A stretch of DNA of 64,000 nucleotides, taken from positions 806,001 to 870,000 of the forward strand of contig NZ_CP037858.1 in the NCBI RefSeq assembly GCF_006974125.1, in the 5' to 3' direction. Source of the stretch: Stenotrophomonas maltophilia. GTDB taxonomy: Bacteria; Pseudomonadota; Gammaproteobacteria; Xanthomonadales; Xanthomonadaceae. The position numbers were made by a program, and so were the translations under genes. Position 1 is the first letter of the stretch. Every line of letters starts with the position of its first letter. Positions 48,017-57,506 of the stretch are shown piece after piece. The notes under the pieces were generated by a model that saw only the letters and a program-made list of their open reading frames with translations, was not told where the DNA came from and made no database searches.

Positions 48017-49041
48017 ATGCCGTCAACCACCCCGTCAGTCCCCTCGGCACCCTGCGCTGGCTGCTCAAGCGCGAGTACTGGGAAAACCGCGGCGGTTTCC
48101 TGTATGCCCCGCTGATCGCCGGCCTGATCTCGCTGGTGATGAGTACCGTCGGCATCGCCTTCGGCCTGTTCGCATTGAACCGCGCGGCGCGCAACGGTGC
48201 GCTGCATGTCGATGGCGAAAGCGTGAACGTCAATGGCCTGGACCTGGCCCTGCTCACCCGCAACATCGACAGCAAGGACCTTGCCGACCTCGGCAACGGC
48301 CTCGACCTGACCCTGGTGCTCAGTTCGGCCTGGCCGTTCCTGGTGCTGGCCTTCGTGGTGTTCTTCTATTGCCTGGGCGCCCTGTACGACGACCGCCGCG
48401 ACCGCAGCATCCTGTTCTGGAAGTCGTTGCCGCTGTCGGACACCCAGACCGTGCTGTCCAAGGTGATCAGCGCACTTGTCGTGGCGCCGCTGATCGCGGT
48501 GATTGCCGGCATCATCACCATGTTCGGCTTCATGCTGATCATCAGCATCGTCGCGCTGATGCACGGTGGCAGCCCGATGGCCCTGATCTGGGGGCCCGCC
48601 AGCCCGTTGACCCTGGCCGCTGGCCACCTGAGCTGGATTCCGGTCTACGCTCTGTGGGCCCTGCCCACTGCAGGCTGGCTGCTGCTGTGCTCTGCCTGGG
48701 CCAAGAGCAAGCCGTTCCTGTGGGCGGTGATGCTGCCACTGTTTGCCGGCGTCATCGTCAGCACCACCAAGATCATGCCGCTGTTCGGCCTGACCACCGG
48801 CTGGTTCTGGCAGAACATCGTCGGCCGCCTGCTGCTGGGCGGCGTGCCCGGCATGGACCTGCTGTACCGCCTCGGCGCAGGTGAAGGTTCGCGCCGCGAC
48901 CTGGATTCGGTGGTCAGCCTGATGTCCCCCGCCTCGCAGCTGAAGTCGCTGGCGATGCCGGAACTGTGGATCGGAGCGGCCGTCGGTGCAGTGTTCATCT
49001 TCCTCGCCATCCGCCTGCGCAAGCGCGCCGGCGAGATCTGA
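48013..49041 (+). CDS. ABC-2 type permease
   Basis: 342 residues with about six membrane helices (for example APLIAGLISLVMSTVGIAFG, FLVLAFVVFFYCLGALYDD, LIAVIAGIITMFGFMLIISI). FYCLGALYDDRRDRSILFWKSLPLSD is the characteristic cytoplasmic loop of ABC-2 permeases. It partners the preceding ATPase, and the cargo is unknown; YtrA-type systems have been tied to cell-envelope stress. Its start overlaps the ATPase stop. Confidence 0.88.
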   Translation: MNAVNHPVSPLGTLRWLLKREYWENRGGFLYAPLIAGLISLVMSTVGIAFGLFALNRAARNGALHVDGESVNVNGLDLALLTRNIDSKDLADLGNGLDLTLVLSSAWPFLVLAFVVFFYCLGALYDDRRDRSILFWKSLPLSDTQTVLSKVISALVVAPLIAVIAGIITMFGFMLIISIVALMHGGSPMALIWGPASPLTLAAGHLSWIPVYALWALPTAGWLLLCSAWAKSKPFLWAVMLPLFAGVIVSTTKIMPLFGLTTGWFWQNIVGRLLLGGVPGMDLLYRLGAGEGSRRDLDSVVSLMSPASQLKSLAMPELWIGAAVGAVFIFLAIRLRKRAGEI

Positions 49042-49066
49042 TCCCATCCATCCGGAGGCACCACCC

Positions 49067-49954
49067 ATGCGTTCTTTGCTCGCCTGTTCTGCGTTGTTGC
49101 TGTTGCCGTTGTCGGCGCTGGCCGCCGATGCTCCGAACTGCAAGTTCACTGCCGCCCGCGCGTTGAAGCTGGACGTGGCCGGTGCCAAAACGGTGGTGTT
49201 CGAAGTCAACCAGCACGACCTGAAGGTGGTCGCCAGCGCCGGCGGCGGCCAGTTGGACGGCCGCGCCTGCGCGTCCAGCCAGGAATGGCTGGACCAGCTG
49301 GTACTGGACCAGCGCAAGGTGGGCGACAAGCTGGTCGTCAGCCTGCGCCGCGACGGCCGCCAAAGCGGCATCAGCCTGGGCAACAGCTACGCCTGGCTGG
49401 ATATCCGCGGCAGCGTGCCGGACAACCTGCCGCTGCAGTTCAAGGTCGGCTCCGGCGATGCCAGCGTAGAGAACGCACAGTCGCTGAGCGTGGACGTCGG
49501 CTCCGGTGACGCGGTGGCCCGCGGCACCCGCGGCAGCATCCACGCTGCAGTGGGTTCCGGCGACCTCAACATCGATGGCGGCAGCTCCCTGAATCTGCTG
49601 TCGCTGGGTTCGGGCGACGTCAATGCCCGCAACATCGGCGGCGACGCCGTAACCGGCACGGTCGGTTCGGGTGACCTGAAGATCACCGATGTGCGTGGCA
49701 ACGCGCGTCTGGACACGGTCGGCTCGGGTGATATCGAGTTCAAGCGCGTGCAGGGCAGCGTTGAAGTGGGCGTGGTCGGCTCCGGTGGCGTCGACCTGGC
49801 CGATATCGGCGGCAACGTGCATGTGCGCAGCCACGGCTCGGGCGACATCCAGGTGGACGGCGTACGCGGCAGCCTGACCGTCGATCACAGCGGCAGCGGC
49901 GATGTCGAACACCGCAACGTCAGCGGCCGGGTCACCCTGCCGCGCGGCAAGTAA
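49067..49954 (+). CDS. Exported GSGD-repeat protein (DUF4097/DUF2807-like)
   Basis: 295 residues from ATG 49067 behind GGAGG, with a signal peptide (ACSALLLLPLSALAA). The body holds nine copies of a GSG(D/G) motif about 19 residues apart (VGSGDASVEN, VGSGDAVARG, VGSGDLNIDG and so on to SGSGDVEHRN), consistent with a right-handed beta-helix. Copy seven has GSGG. Such repeats occur in DUF4097 and the related DUF2807 adhesin-like proteins, often beside ABC operons of this type. It lies 25 bases after the permease, and a surface or periplasmic role is likely. Confidence 0.85.
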   Translation: MRSLLACSALLLLPLSALAADAPNCKFTAARALKLDVAGAKTVVFEVNQHDLKVVASAGGGQLDGRACASSQEWLDQLVLDQRKVGDKLVVSLRRDGRQSGISLGNSYAWLDIRGSVPDNLPLQFKVGSGDASVENAQSLSVDVGSGDAVARGTRGSIHAAVGSGDLNIDGGSSLNLLSLGSGDVNARNIGGDAVTGTVGSGDLKITDVRGNARLDTVGSGDIEFKRVQGSVEVGVVGSGGVDLADIGGNVHVRSHGSGDIQVDGVRGSLTVDHSGSGDVEHRNVSGRVTLPRGK

Positions 49955-49984
49955 ACCTCTTCCAGACACGTCCAGGGGAACATC

Positions 49985-50596
49985 ATGAATCTGTTGCGCC
50001 TGCTGCCCACCACTCTGCTCTGCCTGCCGCTGATCGCCTGCGGCGGCACGTCCTCCGCCCCCGACAAGACCGTCGGCAAGAGCGTCGCCGAAGCCACCAG
50101 CGGCGTCGGCCAGACCGTCAAGGAAGCCATGGACGATGCCCGCAAGGACATCACCCAGGGCAACATCAAGATCTCCGCGGACAAGCAGCCGCGTGCGGAG
50201 ATCACGCCCGACGGCCGCCTGCTGATCGCTGGCAAGGAGGTCGCGGCCAACGACACCCAGCGCCGCCACCTGCAGGAGTACCGCGGCCACGTGGTCGCCA
50301 TCGCAATGGACGGCATGGATGTCGGCCTGGCCGGTGCCAAGCTCGGTGCCAATGCGGCCGGCGAAGCGCTGAAGGGGATCTTCAGCGGCGACAGCGAAGG
50401 TGTGGAGAAGCGCATCAACGCCGAAGCCGCCAAGATCGAGGTCCAGGCCAAGCGCATCTGTGATCGCCTGCCAGCGATGCTGGCCAGCCAGCAGGCACTG
50501 GCGCGCGAGCTGCCGGCGTTCAAGCCCTACGCGACGATGGACCAGAGCGACGTGGACGACTGCGGCAAGAACAACTCGGTCACGTTCTCCAACTGA
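49985..50596 (+). CDS. YggN-like lipoprotein (DUF2884)
   Basis: 203 residues with the lipobox LIAC (Cys about 19). The segment ITPDGRLLIAGKEVAANDTQRRHLQEYRGHVVAIAMDGMDVGLAGAKL (in pieces) is characteristic of the YggN/DUF2884 family, of unknown function. It starts 30 bases after the GSGD-repeat gene, suggesting the operon continues into it. A second lipoprotein gene follows. Confidence 0.85.
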   Translation: MNLLRLLPTTLLCLPLIACGGTSSAPDKTVGKSVAEATSGVGQTVKEAMDDARKDITQGNIKISADKQPRAEITPDGRLLIAGKEVAANDTQRRHLQEYRGHVVAIAMDGMDVGLAGAKLGANAAGEALKGIFSGDSEGVEKRINAEAAKIEVQAKRICDRLPAMLASQQALARELPAFKPYATMDQSDVDDCGKNNSVTFSN

Positions 50597-50696
50597 GACA
50601 AATCGACGCACCCGATCGGCAGCGGCCTTCCGTTGCCGGTCCGGCTGCGTCGGCGGGCTTACAATGGGGGCCCCGGATGCCCCCGAACCGAACGCC

Positions 50697-51122
50697 ATGA
50701 AGAAGCTGTTCCTGCTGCTGGCCGCCCTGCTCTGCCTGGGCCTGGTCGGCTGCGACAAGGATTACCGCAACCACCGCGCCGAGCGTGGCAAGCCCAAGAT
50801 TTCCGTCAGCGAAGGCATGGTGACCGTGCGCCGCCCGCCCGCGCCGAACATCATCATCCTCGGCGATGGCACGATGAAGGTGGACGAGATCCAGATTCCG
50901 CTGGACGACGGACAGAAGCAGATGCTGCAGACGATGTTCGGCAAGCTGCAGGTGCTGCGCCAGAACACGCTGGTGGCTGCGCCGGCCGACCCGAACATGC
51001 AGCCGGTGAAGATCCAGCCACCGGAGGGCATGGAGGTGATCCCGGCCGACCTCATCCAGCGCATCCCCGAGTTCAAGGACTACACCGACACGTTCGGCAA
51101 CATCGTCGCCGACCGTCGCTGA
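50697..51122 (+). CDS. Small lipoprotein, unknown
   Basis: 141 residues from ATG 50697: signal MKKLFLLLAALLCLGLVGC with a lipobox at Cys19. The mature part is rich in Pro and Lys (KPKISVSEGMVTVRRPPAPNIIILGDG) with a repeated PxxI/V pattern. I do not recognise it; it may be a companion of the YggN-like gene. It ends just before a GC-rich hairpin terminator. Confidence 0.75.
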   Translation: MKKLFLLLAALLCLGLVGCDKDYRNHRAERGKPKISVSEGMVTVRRPPAPNIIILGDGTMKVDEIQIPLDDGQKQMLQTMFGKLQVLRQNTLVAAPADPNMQPVKIQPPEGMEVIPADLIQRIPEFKDYTDTFGNIVADRR

Positions 51123-51127
51123 AGAAA

Positions 51128-51149
51128 AACGCCGCCCGAGGGCGGCGTT
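51128..51149 (+). terminator. Terminator of the GntR-ABC-lipoprotein region
   Basis: AACGCCGCCC-GA-GGGCGGCGTT, then CTTCGTTT. The stem is strong and the T tract weak. It begins 6 bases after the second lipoprotein's stop. Confidence 0.75.
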
Positions 51150-51159
51150 CTTCGTTTCC

Positions 51160-51215
51160 GTAGAGTCGAGCCGTGCCCGACTCCGGGACAACAATCGAGC
51201 GTGGCTCGACTCTAC
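51160..51215. repeat. SMAG pair at the fumC 3' end
   Basis: GTAGAGTCGAGCC at 51160 and its inverse GGCTCGACTCTAC ending at 51215. Both halves carry GTAG at the outer side. The pair lies between the lipoprotein terminator and the fumC stop at 51226. Confidence 0.72.
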
Positions 51216-51225
51216 AACCGGCAGA

Positions 51226-52665
<1,440 letters not shown>

Positions 52666-52830
52666 TGCATCGACTCCGCACTACTTCAGTTGGGGAAAGG
52701 GAAGCGGCGGCTGGCAGGGTGTCGCTTCCCGGGCTGGCGGCTGCGACAACGATACTCCCTTGCCTGCAGGGTGGGATGACGAGGGCGGGCCAGATCGTTC
52801 CGCCTGCAGGGCCGTTGTGCGCACACAGGG

Positions 52831-52904
52831 GTAGTGCCGGCCGCTGGCCGGCAAAGGCGCCACGCCCGCGATTGCAGGGGTTGTCGGCCAGCGGCCGGCA
52901 CTAC
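52831..52904. repeat. Opposed SMAG pair between fumC and purB
   Basis: GTAGTGCCGGCCGCTGGCCG at 52831 and its inverse ending CACTAC at 52904. The two form arms of 24 bp with one mismatch around 26 bases, so the whole pair is itself a large palindrome. It lies in the 293-bp fumC-purB gap; TAGAAT at 52920 could be the purB -10. Confidence 0.8.
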
Positions 52905-52922
52905 CTCACCGGCACGTCGTAG

Positions 52923-54326
<1,404 letters not shown>

Positions 54327-54393
54327 GGGGTTTCCTTTGCGGCGGCGGCCGCGGGCGCTGCCTGCGGCAGGCAACGGCAGCAGCAACATCAAC

Positions 54394-54535
54394 GTCAAAG
54401 GCGGCTCTGGGTTATTGCCTCGCTTGGCGGGGCGGGTTGGGTTCGCGGGGGACACCGTAAACCCGTCCTTGGGGGCTTGTCCGCGGCATCCATGCCGCGG
54501 ACACCCCCACGAACCCAACCCGCCCCACCTTTGAC
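54394..54535 (+). repeat. Palindrome B: 32-bp arms (left arm interrupted) around the 52-nt core
   Basis: The right arm 54504-54535 pairs with 54431-54451 plus 54394-54404; 26 extra bases (54405-54430) interrupt the left arm. Only two of 32 positions mismatch, and both are C/A on this strand, which become G-U pairs on the other. The core 54452-54503 matches palindrome A at 41 of 52 positions and its inner hairpin is 11 bp (GTCCGCGGCAT-CC-ATGCCGCGGAC). Confidence 0.85.
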
Positions 54536-54585
54536 AGATTCCCGGTGACGGATCGAAGAGCATTGGGTTGTCGGGACGGAATTTG

Positions 54586-54618
54586 AAAGAGGGACGCGGC
54601 TTCGCCGCGTCCCTCTTT
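54586..54618. terminator. Strong bidirectional hairpin terminator
   Basis: AAAGAGGGACGCGGC-TTC-GCCGCGTCCCTCTTT, a perfect 15-bp stem flanked by T-rich sequence on the plus side. It lies 260 bases after purB, between palindromes B and C. It would end purB read-through and protect the roxA-like gene. Confidence 0.8.
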
Positions 54619-54710
54619 TGTTTTGGCATCAGCAAGCGCAGCGCGCGACCCGCTGTTGCCTTTGATCTTCTTCTTCCATTCCGTGGCGGGCCGCGCAGGA
54701 ACCTGTCAGG

Positions 54711-54814
54711 GGCCGGGCGGGTGGGCCATGCAGGGGCGTTGGCGCCATGGATGGCGCCATCGAGCTTACAAGGACGTACTTGCAGCGTCCCCTGCATGGC
54801 CCACCCGCCCGGCC
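54711..54814 (-). repeat. Palindrome C: 26-bp perfect arms around the 52-nt core (inverted)
   Basis: Arms 54711-54736 and 54789-54814 are perfect inverted repeats of 26 bp (GGCCGGGCGG... and its complement). The core 54737-54788, read on the minus strand, aligns without gaps to cores A (39 of 52) and B (34 of 52). The arm sequence is unrelated to A and B. It lies 185 bases before the RoxA-like start. Confidence 0.85.
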
Positions 54815-54999
54815 AAGCCCATGAAGCCGGTCGACTAACAGTCGACCCCACCAAAGCACCGCCACGAGGGGCTGCGCCGTTGGCCGGAACCCCCGCGACA
54901 ATCCCGCGCACGTGCGCAATGCCCGCGAACGGCGGACAATGGAGATCTCAGGCGGCCCGCCGCGCCGCCCCTCCCGCTTTCCGCTGCAAGGATTCCCCC

Positions 55000-56415
55000 A
55001 TGGCCGCCCGCAAGTCCTCCGCTCCGCTCATTGAAGTCACCGCCCGCCCCGGCCAGCCGCTGGGCATGGCGCCGGCCACCTTCCTGCGCGACTTCTGGCA
55101 GAAACGCCCGCTGCTGATCCGCAACGCCTTCCCCGATTTCCAGACGCCGGTTCAGCCGGAAGACCTCGCCGGCCTGGCCTGCGAGGAAGGCGTGCTGGCG
55201 CGCCTGATCGAGCACGACAAGGCCCAGGACGGCTGGCGCGTGCGTAGCGGCCCGTTCCAGGAAGACATCTTCCCCGCCCTGCCCGACCACGACTGGACCC
55301 TGCTGGTGCAGGACGTCGACAAGTGGGACAAGGACGTGCGCGCCCTGATCGAGCATTTCCGCTTCCTGCCGCGCTGGCGCATGGATGACGTGATGATCAG
55401 CTTCGCCGCCACCGGTGGCTCGGTTGGCGCCCATGTCGACCAGTACGACGTGTTCCTGCTGCAGGCCCACGGCCATCGCCGCTGGCAGATCGACGCCAGC
55501 GAATCGATCAAGGGCAAGCAGCCGCCGCTGGGCTTCCGCCCGGACGTGGAACTGAAGCTGCTGAAAGTGTTCAAGCCCACCCATGACTGGGTGCTGGCGC
55601 CGGGCGACATGCTGTACCTGCCGCCGAACGTGCCGCACCACGGGGTGGCCGAAGATCCCTGCCTGACCTTCTCGTTCGGCATGCGTGCGCCGGCCTCGGC
55701 CGAGCTGATCAGCGATTACCTGGACACCCTGATCGCCGATGCCGACGAGAACATCCGCTACCAGGATGCCGACCTGAAGGTGCCGGCCGACCCGAACGAA
55801 ATCGACACGGTGGCGATGGCGCGGGTGATCACCGCGCTCAATGCCATCCGCATGAACGACCCGGACAAGCTGGGCGACTGGTTCGGCCGCTTCATCACCA
55901 CCTACCGCGCCGCGGGCGAAGTGATGGCGCACCAGGCCGCGCCGGCGCCGGAGGAAGTGGTCCAGGCGCTGGCCTCGGGCCTGCTGCTGCAGCGCCACCC
56001 GTGGGCGCGCCTGGCCTGGCGCCGGGCCAAGCGCGGCGCCAGCCTTTATGTCAGCGGCCAGGACTTCGCGTTGCCGGTGAAGGACGCCCAGCGCCTGGCC
56101 GGTGCCGAGCAGCTCGACGCCGCCGCCTATCGCGGCCTGTCCGACAAGGGCCGCGCCGTGGTCCAGCAGCTGCTGGTCGGTGGCGTGTTCCAGCTGATCG
56201 ATCCGAACGAGATGTACGAGGCCGAAGACGAGGAGGACGGCGAGGACGCCATGGTGCTCGGCGAGGTCGTCGAAGGCCGTGACCGGGTGGATGCGATCGA
56301 CGCCGACGCGGTGTCCGACGATGTCCACACCGTGACCGTGCACGACGACGGTATCGAGGTCATCGTCAACTTCGAGGATCACGACGAAGACGACAGCAAC
56401 GACGGTCGCGCCTGA
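55000..56415 (+). CDS. roxA: RoxA-like JmjC/cupin oxygenase with acidic tail
   Basis: Likely 2-oxoglutarate/Fe(II) oxygenase hydroxylating an arginine of ribosomal protein L16, as E. coli RoxA (YcfD). ATG 55000 gives 471 residues; the frame is open to 54568 but through a terminator and palindrome C. Metal ligands H145 and D147 (GAHVDQYDVF) and H213/H214 (NVPHHGV) are in place, and FWQKRPLLIRNAF is the family start. It is about 100 residues longer than RoxA of E. coli (373), ending in an acidic tail (DEEDGEDAMVLGEVVEGRD...EDHDEDDSNDGRA). Confidence 0.85.
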   Translation: MAARKSSAPLIEVTARPGQPLGMAPATFLRDFWQKRPLLIRNAFPDFQTPVQPEDLAGLACEEGVLARLIEHDKAQDGWRVRSGPFQEDIFPALPDHDWTLLVQDVDKWDKDVRALIEHFRFLPRWRMDDVMISFAATGGSVGAHVDQYDVFLLQAHGHRRWQIDASESIKGKQPPLGFRPDVELKLLKVFKPTHDWVLAPGDMLYLPPNVPHHGVAEDPCLTFSFGMRAPASAELISDYLDTLIADADENIRYQDADLKVPADPNEIDTVAMARVITALNAIRMNDPDKLGDWFGRFITTYRAAGEVMAHQAAPAPEEVVQALASGLLLQRHPWARLAWRRAKRGASLYVSGQDFALPVKDAQRLAGAEQLDAAAYRGLSDKGRAVVQQLLVGGVFQLIDPNEMYEAEDEEDGEDAMVLGEVVEGRDRVDAIDADAVSDDVHTVTVHDDGIEVIVNFEDHDEDDSNDGRA

Positions 56416-56423
56416 GACCTGCC

Positions 56424-57320
56424 ATGGTCCGGGTCCAGCAGGTCAGCCACGCCGACGCTCACGTCGCCATCCACGACGTGCGGCAGCGGGTGTTCGTGCA
56501 GGAACAGGGCATCGCCGCCGAACTGGAGCGCGATGCGCTGGACCCGGCCAGTGCCCACGTGCTGGCGCTGGACAGTGACGGCCAGCCGGTCGGCACCGGC
56601 CGGCTGGCACCGGATGGCCGCATCGGCCGCATGGCGGTGCTGGCCAGCCATCGCAGCCACGGGGTCGGCGAGGCCCTGCTGGAGGCACTGGTCGAGGCCG
56701 GGCGCAGGCTCGGACTGGCCGAACTGCACCTGCACGCCCAGCTGCCGGCCCGCGATTTCTATGCCCGCCAGGGCTTCCTGCCCGAGGGCGAGGTGTTCGA
56801 GGAGGCCGGCATCGGCCACCAGCAGATGCGCCGCCGGCTGGGCGCGGCCAGCGCGATCGACAGCCGCGCCGAAGCGGTGGCCATCACCACCGCCATCATC
56901 CACCGCGCCCGTCGCCAGCTGTGGCTGCACAGCCGTCAGCTGGACCCCGGGCTGCTTGACGCACCGCCGGTGCAGGCCGCCCTGCGCCGCTTCGTCACCG
57001 CCCGTCACGACAAGCAGCTGCGGGTGATCGTGCACGACGCCACCGCGATCGCCGCTGCCGGTGCGCCGCTGCTGGCGCTCGCCCAGCGCCTGCCCAGCGT
57101 GATCCAGTTCCGCGAGGTCAGCGATCCGGTCGACCGCGCGCTGGCCTCGGCCTGCCTGCTCAACGATGCGGGCGACTTCTACTTTCGTCTGATCGGCCAT
57201 CGCCTCGACGGCGAGGCCGGCATCGCGCTGCCGGCACGTTCGCAGCCGTTCGAGCAGCAATTGCAGCGCGTCTGGGACCGTTCGCGCGATTGCAGCGAAC
57301 TGCGCGCGCTCGGCATCTGA
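56424..57320 (+). CDS. GNAT acetyltransferase with C-terminal phospholipase-D-like domain
   Basis: 298 residues starting 9 bases after the RoxA-like gene. The N-terminal 140 residues are a GNAT domain: IGRMAVLASHRSHGVGEALLEALVEAG is the acetyl-CoA loop. From about 150 onward (ITTAIIHRARRQLWLHSRQLDPGLLDAPPVQAALRRFV) the sequence resembles the compact PLD-like domain seen fused to GNATs in Xanthomonads, but without two clear HKD motifs, so catalysis there is doubtful. The close spacing suggests cotranscription with the oxygenase; the acceptor of the acetyl group is unknown. Confidence 0.82.
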   Translation: MVRVQQVSHADAHVAIHDVRQRVFVQEQGIAAELERDALDPASAHVLALDSDGQPVGTGRLAPDGRIGRMAVLASHRSHGVGEALLEALVEAGRRLGLAELHLHAQLPARDFYARQGFLPEGEVFEEAGIGHQQMRRRLGAASAIDSRAEAVAITTAIIHRARRQLWLHSRQLDPGLLDAPPVQAALRRFVTARHDKQLRVIVHDATAIAAAGAPLLALAQRLPSVIQFREVSDPVDRALASACLLNDAGDFYFRLIGHRLDGEAGIALPARSQPFEQQLQRVWDRSRDCSELRALGI

Positions 57321-57506
57321 GCGCGCGCGACCGCGCCAACCTGTCTGGGAGCGGCACCGGGGGACGCACGATGCCTCGGGTGGTGCCCCTTCGTGTCCGG
57401 TTGGGGGTACAATTTGGCTGTTTGAACGCGCCCGTGCATGGCTATTCATCTTCGTGCCGGGTCCTTCTGAAGCCATACCCCACAAAGCGAATCAGCACCC
57501 TCCATC

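Noticed and set aside
54337..54534. 65-aa ORF downstream of purB
   Set aside because: It lies across the arms of palindrome B and has Arg/Pro/Gly composition set by the repeat.
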